From Legionellales bacterium UBA2469 (GTDB lineage Bacteria; Pseudomonadota; Gammaproteobacteria; Legionellales; Legionellaceae), in assembly GCA_002342175.1 (NCBI GenBank), contig DDPL01000084.1:4563-29834 (forward strand): DNA of 25,272 nucleotides, read 5' to 3'. The notes beneath the pieces were generated by a model. That model was given only the letters and a program-made list of their open reading frames with translations. It was not told the DNA's origin and did no database searches. Shown here piece by piece: positions 14,764 to 23,227 of the stretch. The translations under genes were made by a program, and so were the position numbers. Position 1 is the first letter of the stretch, and the number at the start of each line of letters is the position of its first letter.

Positions 14764-15747
14764 ATGCGAGTATTAATGGCAAATTGGCAGGAAGAATTAT
14801 CAACTGGTTTTAAAAACGCAGCCGATTTATTGGAGTTTTTGGGCTTGAAGCCCAATATGGCCAATGGGGATGCCGAAAAATCTTTTAAGACGAAAGTTCC
14901 TTTTTCTTTTGCAAAACGTATAAAAAAAGGTCATATAAATGACCCTATTTTGAAACAAGTGTTAGCGGCTTCAGAAGAGATGGTTGAGGTGGATGGCTTT
15001 GTTGAGGATGCGTTAGAAGAATCCAATTACAATCCTTTGCCAGGTTTAATTCACAAATACCCAAATCGTGTATTACTGGTTTTATCCGGCGCCTGTGCGG
15101 TGCATTGCCGCTATTGCTTTCGGCGACATTTTCCCTATCAAGATAATAATCCAGGAAAAGCAGGTTGGGTTAAGATTCAGTCCTATTTACTTGAACATCC
15201 AGAAATCAACGAAGTCATCTTAAGCGGAGGAGACCCACTTTTGATGCCCAATCAGAGTTTTAAAACATTCCTTGATTTGTTATTGGCCGTTCCTCATATC
15301 AAGACGTTAAGAATGCATTCACGCATTCCAATTGTGTTACCATCACGAATTGAAGAAGAGTGGTTAAGTTTATTAAATACTTATCCATGGCAAAAAGTGA
15401 TGGTGACCCATGCCAATCATGCCAACGAAATTAATCATGACGTTGGTCATGCTATATGTAAACTCAGAGAATATGGCTGGACTACATTAAATCAAGCCGT
15501 GTTGTTGGCCGGGGTTAATGATGACGCTGATGCATTAGTTGCATTGAGCCAAGCATTATTTATCCATGGTATTCTACCGTATTATTTGCATTTACTCGAT
15601 ACGGTGAAAGGTACAGCACATTTTTTTGTATCCCAAGAGAAAGCATTGGCTTTGTTTGGATGTATACAAACCCGCTTGCCAGGATATTTGGTACCCCGTC
15701 TGGTTCAAGAAAAGCCAGGCCTATTACATAAAACATTGGTTAAATGA
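14764..15747 (+). CDS. epmB: EF-P beta-lysylation protein EpmB (radical SAM lysine 2,3-aminomutase family)
   Basis: A 327-residue radical SAM enzyme that converts lysine to beta-lysine for attachment to EF-P Lys34. The 4Fe-4S motif Cys111-x3-Cys115-x2-Cys118 lies in Cys-Ala-Val-His-Cys-Arg-Tyr-Cys-Phe-Arg-Arg-His-Phe-Pro-Tyr, close to the E. coli sequence. Ser-Gly-Gly-Asp-Pro follows at 154-158. It has the short C-terminus of EpmB and not that of catabolic KamA. Adjacent efp confirms the role. The start is uncertain: neither the ATG at 14764 nor the in-frame ATG at 14776 has a clear ribosome binding site. If the promoter TTGTTA-N17-TAATAT is used, transcription would begin near 14769 and only 14776 could serve. 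Confidence 0.93.
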   Translation: MRVLMANWQEELSTGFKNAADLLEFLGLKPNMANGDAEKSFKTKVPFSFAKRIKKGHINDPILKQVLAASEEMVEVDGFVEDALEESNYNPLPGLIHKYPNRVLLVLSGACAVHCRYCFRRHFPYQDNNPGKAGWVKIQSYLLEHPEINEVILSGGDPLLMPNQSFKTFLDLLLAVPHIKTLRMHSRIPIVLPSRIEEEWLSLLNTYPWQKVMVTHANHANEINHDVGHAICKLREYGWTTLNQAVLLAGVNDDADALVALSQALFIHGILPYYLHLLDTVKGTAHFFVSQEKALALFGCIQTRLPGYLVPRLVQEKPGLLHKTLVK

Positions 15748-15827
15748 TAAAAATCTATTCGAATTTGCCCAATCTCTTGTTATATTGATAAATAATCGCA
15801 TGGGTTTTTTCTTAAGGATGAGTAATC

Positions 15828-18224
15828 ATGGCCAGCATTTTAATTTTATTATTCGCCAGTGTTGTTGCTGTTCATCAGGGGATCTCTTTAAAGCATTGGT
15901 TTATATCTGCTGCAATTTATGGTCTTTTAAGTTGTGTTATTTTTGGTTGGTCATGGAGCGAATGTGCTATATATGAACTCTTTTTAGGAATGGGGATTTT
16001 ACTATGGATGCAATCTTCATGGCTAAGTTATATTACCCACTTTTTTTATAAAAATTTATCGCAATTCATACCAAAGTTATCTCCAACGGAAGAAGAAGCA
16101 TTACAGGTAGGAGATGCTTGGCTTGAAAAAATGATTTTTCAAGGCAACATTGATTGGGATAAATTAAAAAAGTCCAATACGCAACTAACAGAAGAAGAAC
16201 AAAAATTTCTAGATGAAGAAACGCAAGAACTCTGTGGCTTGTTGAATGAATGGGACATTTCACAACAAAAAGATCTCTCCCCAAAAGTCTGGCAGTTCAT
16301 CAAAGACAAAGGTTTTTTAGGTATGGTCATCAGTAAAGCATATGGTGGTAAGGGGTTTTCCGCCAGAGCGCATTCTGATGTGGTGTTAAAAGTTGCCAGT
16401 CGTTCAGCGGTTGCAGCAGTCACGGTGATGGTTCCTAACTCCTTAGGGCCAGGTGAGTTATTGATGCATTATGGTACTGAATCTCAAAAGGACTATTATC
16501 TACCACGATTGAGTAAGGGCATTGATATTCCTTGTTTTGCTTTAACTGAACCCGAGGCCGGAAGTGATGCCACGTCGATTCAATCAAAGGCTGTGGTCTG
16601 TTATGAAAATCAAGTTCTTGGGATGAAATTAACCTTAGAAAAACGCTGGATTACTCTAGCACCTATTGCAACTTTAATCGGCGTCGCTGTTAATCTACGC
16701 GATCCTGACGGATTATTAAAAGGTGTGGGGCAGGAGGGGATTACTTGTATTTTAATTGAACGAGAAACAGATGGATTAATAATAGGTCCTCGACATTTGC
16801 CTGCAAATCAACCATTCATGAATGGTACCATTCGTGGTAAGGATATTTTTGTACCCATTGAAAACATCATTGGCGGTCAAGCACAAGCTGGACATGGATG
16901 GAAAATGTTGGTGGAGTGTTTATCGGTGGGGCGCTCTATTTCCTTACCAGCTTTAGCAACGGCATCATCAGGCGTGTCATATTTAACAGCGGGTGCTTTT
17001 GCAAGATTACGTCGTCAATTTAATACGGAAGTGGTTAACTTTGAAGGTATTCAAGAAAAACTTGCTTCCATTGCAGGACTACATTATTTGGTCAATGCAA
17101 ATCGATTGATGACTTTAGCAGCTGTCGATGCAGGTAAAAAACCTGCTGTTGCCTCGGCGATTGCGAAATATTTTAATACAGAGTTAGCAAGGCAAGCGAT
17201 TAATGACGCCATGGATGTTCATGGGGGACGTGCCGTGGTTGAGGGGCCTCGTAATTATCTTATCAATTACTATCAAGGGATTCCAATTTCAATTACGGTA
17301 GAAGGAGCCAATATCATGTCTCGGAACCTATTGATATTTGGACAAGGTTCTATGGTATGTCATCCTTTTGTTAAAGAAGAATTTTACGCCATTCGAAATA
17401 AAGATCCAAAAGCATTCCATCAGGCGTTTGTGGGACATGCCCAATATTTTATTACAAATTTTTGTAAAGCATGGGTCTCAAGTTGGACTGGTGGTTTGCT
17501 GAGTACAGTTGATAAAAATAAGGCCATGTATCAACCGCATGTTCTTATAAGATTGAGCTATGCTTTTGCATGGATTGCAGATTTTGCTCTTATTACGTTA
17601 GGTGGAGATTTGAAGCGTAAAGAACGCCTTTCGGCACGACTGGCAGATGCATTTTCATATTTATATATGGCACTGGCTGTATTTGGAGATTTAGAAAGAG
17701 AATCCAGTAAGGATGAGTTAACTGAAACTCAAGCCCAGTGGGCGTTGCAATTTTCTTATGCCAAAGCGCAATCAGCGTTGATAGGTTTTATTCGAGAATA
17801 TCCAATCCGACCTTTGGCGTGGATAATGAAGATGATTGTGGCACCTTTTGGACAAACTTATCAATATCCTAAAGATCGACTTGAAACAAAGCTTGCTTTT
17901 GCAATGACCAAAAATTATGAATATCGGCAGCGAATAAAAGATATGATTTTCTTAAGTCAAAATCCTCAGGAACCAATTGACAGAATTGAACAAGCATTAC
18001 AACAATTTTATCAATTGGAAACAGTGTATTCGAAAGTTCCGGATATTCGAAAATATAAGTTCCATGAGGTTGAAAAATGGCTTGATTCACAAGTGAAGGC
18101 AAAAATCATCACTGCCGCTGATAAAAAAGCGATTTTAGCTGCAGAGGCTGCGCGTTATGATGCCCTACAAGTGGATGAATTTGAGATGTCAGAAAAGAAA
18201 AGCCCTGTATTTAACGTATTGTAA
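15828..18224 (+). CDS. fadE: Acyl-CoA dehydrogenase FadE
   Basis: A 798-residue membrane-anchored acyl-CoA dehydrogenase that catalyses the first step of fatty acid beta-oxidation. About 65 N-terminal residues form two or three membrane helices, as in E. coli FadE (814 residues). The soluble part has the acyl-CoA dehydrogenase signature Phe-Ala-Leu-Thr-Glu-Pro-Glu-Ala-Gly-Ser-Asp-Ala (237-248). It also has Val-His-Gly-Gly-Arg and the Ile-Thr-Val-Glu-Gly-Ala-Asn region (about 465-492), and the long C-terminal extension specific to FadE. AAGGA lies 9 bases before the ATG. No other beta-oxidation gene is adjacent. The unknown 224-residue gene follows after 30 bases and is probably cotranscribed. 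Confidence 0.95.
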   Translation: MASILILLFASVVAVHQGISLKHWFISAAIYGLLSCVIFGWSWSECAIYELFLGMGILLWMQSSWLSYITHFFYKNLSQFIPKLSPTEEEALQVGDAWLEKMIFQGNIDWDKLKKSNTQLTEEEQKFLDEETQELCGLLNEWDISQQKDLSPKVWQFIKDKGFLGMVISKAYGGKGFSARAHSDVVLKVASRSAVAAVTVMVPNSLGPGELLMHYGTESQKDYYLPRLSKGIDIPCFALTEPEAGSDATSIQSKAVVCYENQVLGMKLTLEKRWITLAPIATLIGVAVNLRDPDGLLKGVGQEGITCILIERETDGLIIGPRHLPANQPFMNGTIRGKDIFVPIENIIGGQAQAGHGWKMLVECLSVGRSISLPALATASSGVSYLTAGAFARLRRQFNTEVVNFEGIQEKLASIAGLHYLVNANRLMTLAAVDAGKKPAVASAIAKYFNTELARQAINDAMDVHGGRAVVEGPRNYLINYYQGIPISITVEGANIMSRNLLIFGQGSMVCHPFVKEEFYAIRNKDPKAFHQAFVGHAQYFITNFCKAWVSSWTGGLLSTVDKNKAMYQPHVLIRLSYAFAWIADFALITLGGDLKRKERLSARLADAFSYLYMALAVFGDLERESSKDELTETQAQWALQFSYAKAQSALIGFIREYPIRPLAWIMKMIVAPFGQTYQYPKDRLETKLAFAMTKNYEYRQRIKDMIFLSQNPQEPIDRIEQALQQFYQLETVYSKVPDIRKYKFHEVEKWLDSQVKAKIITAADKKAILAAEAARYDALQVDEFEMSEKKSPVFNVL

Positions 18225-18254
18225 AAATAATGATTTATATGAGGAGTTTTCAAG

Positions 18255-18929
18255 ATGCACGAAAAACAGGATGCGCCTATTACACCTAGGATGTTAGATG
18301 TGCTTCAGGGATTGGCAAAAACCCCCCAAAGCATGGATTATTTGGCAAAACGGATGCAAGAAAAATATCCAGATTTTTCAGCGCAAATCGGAGATTTGGC
18401 ATCCAAATTGATGGATTTGGAAAATTCAAAACGCGATGATGCTGAACGTGGTCATTACCAGCCAATGCCTCCTTTAGATATGCAAAATGGATTTATATGT
18501 TTGCAACAATCCATTTTGGATTCAAATGGACCAATGGAAATGAATGTAAATTTATTTTTTGATGTTGAGAATAAATTAAGTTTAAGTTATGAGCTTGATC
18601 AAATGACACTCAAGGATTGGTGCAATCAGGCCGGAAAAAATCCTGATGAGGTCATGAAGGCCATTGATTCTTATTTTTGGTTATTTATTTCCCAGCATGG
18701 AATCGGGGTTCATGATGATAAATTGGTTAAAGATGGTCATGATATGTCAAGTGAAGAGTTTAAAGCCTTATTAAACAGTGACCCATCTTATGTGATTAAT
18801 TTGAAGACATTTGCAGAACAAGTCGATATCAAAACCATTGCACAAAAACCATTGGATATGGAAAATTTGCCGACAAAAGCTGTGGCAGAAAAAATGGAAA
18901 AAAATATTTTTCCCCAAACCAAGATTTAA
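18255..18929 (+). CDS. Conserved-looking protein of unknown function downstream of fadE
   Basis: I do not recognise this 224-residue protein. It has no signal peptide or membrane helix, is acidic and looks soluble. The N-terminal third is helical (Met-Leu-Asp-Val-Leu-Gln-Gly-Leu-Ala, Tyr-Leu-Ala-Lys-Arg-Met). The middle looks beta-rich (Gly-Pro-Met-Glu-Met-Asn-Val-Asn-Leu-Phe-Phe-Asp-Val), and the C-terminal tail is Lys/Glu-rich. The coding call is supported by a strong GGAG 8 bases before the ATG, the tight spacing to fadE and the full-length open frame. It overlaps the convergent murU by 4 bp. A role linked to FadE is suggested only by position. Confidence 0.8.
   Translation: MHEKQDAPITPRMLDVLQGLAKTPQSMDYLAKRMQEKYPDFSAQIGDLASKLMDLENSKRDDAERGHYQPMPPLDMQNGFICLQQSILDSNGPMEMNVNLFFDVENKLSLSYELDQMTLKDWCNQAGKNPDEVMKAIDSYFWLFISQHGIGVHDDKLVKDGHDMSSEEFKALLNSDPSYVINLKTFAEQVDIKTIAQKPLDMENLPTKAVAEKMEKNIFPQTKI
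18889..18913 (-). terminator. Possible murU terminator inside the convergent unknown gene
   Basis: On the minus strand, 13 bases after the murU stop, GGAAAAA and TTTTTCC arms (18907-18913 and 18896-18902) can form a 7-bp stem around a 4-base loop. It is followed by A and then six T (18889-18894). The stem is mostly A-T, so it is weaker than a canonical terminator. Confidence 0.4.
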
Positions 18930-19606
18930 GCAAGTATGGGGGCTTGTAAAGAGGCCAAACGCTCTGGTGTGCCAATATCTTGCCATTCTCCGCAATATAG
19001 CTCACCACTTAAACGGCTATGTTGTATTTGTTGCAATAACCATTCACGAATACTAAATCGCGCAATCGGAAGTTTTTTGAGTGCAGATAATCGATAATAG
19101 GCCATTCCTGAAAAGATGTATTTTTTTTCAGGAGTAATTATCTGATTGTTATCTAAACCAAAATCGGCTGATGAAAAATATTCCGATTTGGGAACTAAAA
19201 TCAGGTGGCCATTTGTATTTTCTTGAATGGGACATTTGTTTGAAAAGGACTTTTCAGTATAAATATCACCATTGATAGTGAACAAAAACTCATGCTGTAG
19301 ATTTAAAGATTCTTGAAGAAAGGCTAAGGTTCCACCCGTTTCTAAACCACCACAAGGCTCGGGTAAATAATCAACGACTAAGTTAAAAGCACTTCCATTC
19401 CCAACGTAACGACGAATTTGTCCGCCCAAATAGGCGTGGTTAATAATCACGTTTTTAAAGCCTGCCAGTTGCAACTTTTTTAAATGATAAGCAATTAAGG
19501 GCATTTCGTTTATCATCAACAGTGGTTTGGGGGTGTGCGCCGTTAGGGGATGTAAACGTTCACCTCGACCGGCTGCAAAAATAAGAGCGGTGTCTATCGT
19601 TCTCAT
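18926..19606 (-). CDS. murU: N-acetylmuramate alpha-1-phosphate uridylyltransferase MurU
   Basis: A 226-residue sugar nucleotidyltransferase that makes UDP-MurNAc from MurNAc-1-phosphate and UTP in the peptidoglycan recycling route that bypasses MurA. The nucleotide loop Ala-Ala-Gly-Arg-Gly-Glu-Arg-Leu (11-18), Pro-Lys-Pro-Leu-Leu (26-30), Gly-Leu-Glu-Thr-Gly-Gly-Thr-Leu (87-94) and the metal-binding Asn-Gly-Asp114 are visible. The frame extends to 19657, but the ATG at 19606 gives the family N-terminus and forms an ATGA overlap with amgK. The kinase beside it separates it from the related glucose-1-phosphate and mannose-1-phosphate transferases. Confidence 0.92.
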   Translation of the reverse strand: MRTIDTALIFAAGRGERLHPLTAHTPKPLLMINEMPLIAYHLKKLQLAGFKNVIINHAYLGGQIRRYVGNGSAFNLVVDYLPEPCGGLETGGTLAFLQESLNLQHEFLFTINGDIYTEKSFSNKCPIQENTNGHLILVPKSEYFSSADFGLDNNQIITPEKKYIFSGMAYYRLSALKKLPIARFSIREWLLQQIQHSRLSGELYCGEWQDIGTPERLASLQAPILA

Positions 19607-20610
19607 AAAATAGATGCCTGTTGTTCGAAAATTGGTGCGATTCTTTCTTGAATCCAATGATGAAATGCTTGGAACTCGTCAAGTTGGCCCAATGCCTCCA
19701 TCATATAATGCCATACCAAGGGAAGATCATTGAGGTACTGGTGTTTGCCATCACGGTAATTGAGTCTTGCAAAAATGCCCAATACTTTTAAGTGTCTTTG
19801 TAAGCCACATAAGGTAAATTCACGCAAAAAAAGGTTAAAATCAGTCGAAATGTTTAGTTTTTTATAGAAATCATAACACCATTGCTTTTGTAAGCTAACA
19901 TCCCATGAGATATAACAATCTTTTAAAATAGAGACCAAATCATAAGTTCTGGGGCCAATCATGGCGTCTTGAAAATCAATGATGCCTAAAGAGTCATCAT
20001 TCAAAATCATTAGATTTCGAGAATGAAAATCTCGATGAATCACAGTTTTGGACATGGCATTGATTTGTTTTGAAAGATTTAAAAAAGCATTCATTAACAA
20101 ATCTTCCTCAGAAGAAGAAAGCTCAATTTGTAAATGTTTTTTTACAAACCAATCATTGAAAAGTTGTAATTCTTGTAAAATGAATGTTTGATCAAATGCA
20201 GGAAGTGAAACCTTATTTTCGATTGCTTGCGTCTGTAGTTGAATGAGAATATCCATGGCTAGGTGATAATAGTGGTTGACGGATTGAGAATTCAGTTGCC
20301 CTAATAAAAGGGTGTCGCCAAAATCCTCTAATAAAAGAAAACCGTCTTGGCTATTTTGCTGGATAATTTCTGGTACACGTAAGCCGAAATTTTTAAACAA
20401 ATGTGCCACATCAATAAAAATATTGGTTTTTTCATGCGTGGTTGGTGCATCCATCACAATATAATGTTGAGTCGATTGACCAGGTAAATGCCCTGTTAAT
20501 CGATAATATCGCCTAAAGCTCGCATCACCTGGTAAAGCATGAAAATGATCAATATGTAATTGACAATCATGAGAAAGCCATTCATATAGTGTGTCTTGAC
20601 GATTAAGCAT
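19603..20610 (-). CDS. amgK: N-acetylmuramate/N-acetylglucosamine kinase AmgK
   Basis: A 335-residue aminoglycoside-phosphotransferase-like sugar kinase that phosphorylates recycled MurNAc or GlcNAc at the anomeric carbon, giving the MurU substrate. Visible motifs are Gly-Asp-Ala-Ser-Phe-Arg-Arg-Tyr-Tyr-Arg-Leu (28-38), the catalytic loop His192-Arg-Asp194-Phe-His-Ser-Arg-Asn199 and the metal-binding Asp212-Phe-Gln-Asp. GGAAG precedes the ATG at good spacing. It is cotranscribed with murU through a 4-bp overlap and is divergent from lptD, the arrangement known from Pseudomonas and its relatives. Confidence 0.93.
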   Translation of the reverse strand: MLNRQDTLYEWLSHDCQLHIDHFHALPGDASFRRYYRLTGHLPGQSTQHYIVMDAPTTHEKTNIFIDVAHLFKNFGLRVPEIIQQNSQDGFLLLEDFGDTLLLGQLNSQSVNHYYHLAMDILIQLQTQAIENKVSLPAFDQTFILQELQLFNDWFVKKHLQIELSSSEEDLLMNAFLNLSKQINAMSKTVIHRDFHSRNLMILNDDSLGIIDFQDAMIGPRTYDLVSILKDCYISWDVSLQKQWCYDFYKKLNISTDFNLFLREFTLCGLQRHLKVLGIFARLNYRDGKHQYLNDLPLVWHYMMEALGQLDEFQAFHHWIQERIAPIFEQQASIL

Positions 20611-20637
20611 GTTATACTTCCAGCATTGTTAAGCGGA

Positions 20638-20666
20638 TTGATGTTGCATTAAGTCATTATTATATC
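20638..20666 (+). promoter_or_regulatory. Candidate promoter for lptD-surA-pdxA
   Basis: TTGATG (20638-20643) and TATATC (20661-20666) are 17 bases apart. The start would be near 20673, leaving a leader of only about 8 bases before the GTG at 20681. The leader is unusually short and the lptD start lacks a clear ribosome binding site, so a promoter further upstream in amgK is also possible. Confidence 0.35.
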
Positions 20667-20687
20667 TGAATGGTAGCTTTGTGATAA
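20659..20687 (-). promoter_or_regulatory. Promoter for amgK-murU
   Basis: On the minus strand TTATCA (20682-20687) and a consensus TATAAT (20659-20664) are 17 bases apart, about 50 bases upstream of the amgK start. The -35 lies over the lptD start codon, and the -10 overlaps the candidate lptD -10. Confidence 0.5.
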
Positions 20688-23206
20688 TAAAAAAAAATGA
20701 TAAATCATCAATAATTTTCATTATTGGCATGTTGTGGAGTTATGGATCATTCGCAGCGGTTCAGAAGTTGGAGCCCATTAAGGCTTGTGTTTCTTTAGCG
20801 AAGAAGCATCAATTGATGGCACATGATTCCCAGGTAGAACATTTTGCCCAGCATCTAGAATGGGTTGAAAACCATTTTAACTGTTGTGGTGGGTATTTTA
20901 AGCCCGAGCCACAATTGGAAGATTTACCTGAAAATCAATTAAAATTAAAAGCAAAGCAAGTTGAATTGGTACCTAATGGTTGTTCAAAATTGCATGGGAA
21001 AATTGTCATGCAATACAATCAACAAATGATGCAAGCCGATACAGCTTACATTTTAAGAGATGAACAAACAGGCGAGATTCAACAAATAGAGTTAGCCAGT
21101 AACGTTGCAATTCGAGAGCCTGGCAAAACAATTGTTGCAGATTATGCGCGTTTCCAACCAAAAAAATCGACAGGAAAAGCTTGGAATGCGGCTTACCGGC
21201 TGGATTTAAAAAATAAAGCGCACGCTATTTTGCCTGGCTGGGGACGAGCAAAAGCCTTGAAGCGCGATTCTGATGGGATGATTTATTTAGATGATGCAAG
21301 TTTTTCAACCTGCTCACCAAAAAATATATCCTGGAGTATTGTTGCAAAAAAATTGGCACTTAATCCCAAAACAGAACGAGGAATTGCAAAACACACCACC
21401 TTAAGAATTCATGATGTTCCAACCCTATACATGCCCTATATAAGTTTCCCCATTTCCGGTAAGCGGCAATCAGGATTTTTAATGCCAACTTTCGGGTATA
21501 GCAATATTAGTGGTTATGATTTTTCAGCACCTTATTATTGGAATATTGCCCCCAATTATGATGCAACAATTGTTCCGCATGCTTATTCTTTGCGTGGATT
21601 AATGATGGGTGGGGAATTTCGTTATCTATCGCCCTATTCAAATGGATTGTTTGTTGGGAATTTTTTACCCAATGACCAAGCATTTGGTAAATTCCTATCA
21701 AGCAATAAAGCGAATTACCCGCAATTAGATAGCTTGTCCAAAAATCGCTGGTCCGCCATTTGGCGAGATCAAAGTCATTTAGGTGATCAGATCCGAATGA
21801 AAATTGATTATCAAAAAATTTCTGACGATTATTATTTACAAGACTTTAGTAGTAATCTGGCTGTGATGACTGAAAATCAATTGCTAAGACAAGGAGAATT
21901 AAATTATAACAATGACCATTGGTTTTTAAGAGGGATGTTGCAAAACTACCAAACTTTACAGCCCATTAATCAGTCTTATATTGCGCACCTATATGCGCGG
22001 CAACCACAAGTCTTTGCGCAAGGCAATTATGACCACTTGCCTGGAAATACATCGTTTCAAGTGATTGGGCAGTTTGATCAATTTCAATGGACTGGAGGAC
22101 AATTAGCGCCCCAAGGACCCCGTATGCATGTGAATCCTCAATTGAGTATCCCCATGCGAAAATCATGGGGGTATTTGAAACCCTCGGTGGAATTGATGTC
22201 AAATTTTTATCAGTTATCGAATGTTGGAACTCCTCAAGGAACGACTTCATATTCAGTTGCTGTACCAAGATATAGTGCAGATACGGGCATCTATTTGGAT
22301 AGAGATGTCCAATTATTTTCACAAGGATGGCAACAAACTATAGAGCCACGTGCATACTATTTATATGTCCCTTATCAAAATCAAACTGTGGTTCCTGCAT
22401 TTGAATCGGCATATATGGTTTTTAATACGGACTACTTGTTCCGTCCCAATCGGTTTTCCGGCTATGATAGAATCGGCGATACCCATCAGGTTTCATATTC
22501 GTTGACATCTCGTTTGTTGCGTGGAGAAACAGGCGAGGAGAAATTGGCATTAACCGTGGGGCAGATTTCTTATTTTGCAAATCGACAATTAAATCTTTGT
22601 TATTCAGTTGATGTACAAGGTAATTGTCAGGATAGTCCATTGGCTTTGGGATATGTATCGCCAACGGCTCATATTTCACCGATTGCCTCTCGAATGGTCT
22701 ATTCTCTCATTCGTGATTTGTCATTGGTTGCGAATTATGCATACGATTCAACACAAGGAAATACAGACAACGGGGATGTTAATTTGCATTATCAACCAGC
22801 GCCCGATAAAGTGATTCATGTGGGATATAGTTACTTATTAAATGGTAATATGATTACAGGATTAGGCGCTTCAGCTCGACAGTCGGCATTGAATCAAACA
22901 TCGGTTGCATATGCCTGGCCATTTAATGAAAAATGGGGTAGTCTTGCAATTTATAGCTATAACGTTAGCAATAGTTATGCCATGTTGTTATTTGGTGGTT
23001 TACAGTATGATAGTTGTTGCTGGGCTGTTCGTTTATTGGGAGGGCGAGCTTTTCAAAGTTTAAATCCACAAACCCTGCAGCCACAATACAATAATAATAT
23101 ATATTTTCAAATTTTATTAAAAGGGCTGGGTTCTGCAGCAAATAGCGATCCAGCCATGACGATTCAAAGTTATTTACCAGGATTATATAATGTATTTAAA
23201 CGCTAA
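20681..23206 (+). CDS. lptD: LPS-assembly outer-membrane protein LptD
   Basis: An 841-residue outer-membrane beta barrel that, with LptE, inserts LPS into the outer leaflet. After a signal peptide (cut near Ala25 or Ala26) comes a Cys-Cys-Gly-Gly-Tyr-Phe segment (68-73), then the LptA-like jellyroll (about 85-205). Next are Phe-Ser-Thr-Cys211-Ser-Pro, equivalent to E. coli Cys173, and the barrel with Cys779-Cys780 equivalent to Cys724-Cys725. The inter-domain disulfides of LptD can therefore form. Extra cysteines occur at 36 and 101 and in one barrel loop (Leu-Cys-Tyr and Asn-Cys-Gln). The GTG at 20681 is chosen because an in-frame stop lies just upstream and the next Met would cut the signal peptide. 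surA follows after 21 bases. Confidence 0.95.
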   Translation: MIIKKNDKSSIIFIIGMLWSYGSFAAVQKLEPIKACVSLAKKHQLMAHDSQVEHFAQHLEWVENHFNCCGGYFKPEPQLEDLPENQLKLKAKQVELVPNGCSKLHGKIVMQYNQQMMQADTAYILRDEQTGEIQQIELASNVAIREPGKTIVADYARFQPKKSTGKAWNAAYRLDLKNKAHAILPGWGRAKALKRDSDGMIYLDDASFSTCSPKNISWSIVAKKLALNPKTERGIAKHTTLRIHDVPTLYMPYISFPISGKRQSGFLMPTFGYSNISGYDFSAPYYWNIAPNYDATIVPHAYSLRGLMMGGEFRYLSPYSNGLFVGNFLPNDQAFGKFLSSNKANYPQLDSLSKNRWSAIWRDQSHLGDQIRMKIDYQKISDDYYLQDFSSNLAVMTENQLLRQGELNYNNDHWFLRGMLQNYQTLQPINQSYIAHLYARQPQVFAQGNYDHLPGNTSFQVIGQFDQFQWTGGQLAPQGPRMHVNPQLSIPMRKSWGYLKPSVELMSNFYQLSNVGTPQGTTSYSVAVPRYSADTGIYLDRDVQLFSQGWQQTIEPRAYYLYVPYQNQTVVPAFESAYMVFNTDYLFRPNRFSGYDRIGDTHQVSYSLTSRLLRGETGEEKLALTVGQISYFANRQLNLCYSVDVQGNCQDSPLALGYVSPTAHISPIASRMVYSLIRDLSLVANYAYDSTQGNTDNGDVNLHYQPAPDKVIHVGYSYLLNGNMITGLGASARQSALNQTSVAYAWPFNEKWGSLAIYSYNVSNSYAMLLFGGLQYDSCCWAVRLLGGRAFQSLNPQTLQPQYNNNIYFQILLKGLGSAANSDPAMTIQSYLPGLYNVFKR

Positions 23207-23227
23207 TCCTCGAAATGGAGTTGTGAA

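Noticed and set aside
15766..15811. Possible terminator between epmB and fadE (CCCA ... TGGG followed by T6)
   Set aside because: The stem has only four to five pairs with a loop of about 34 bases. The T-run alone is not enough to call termination.
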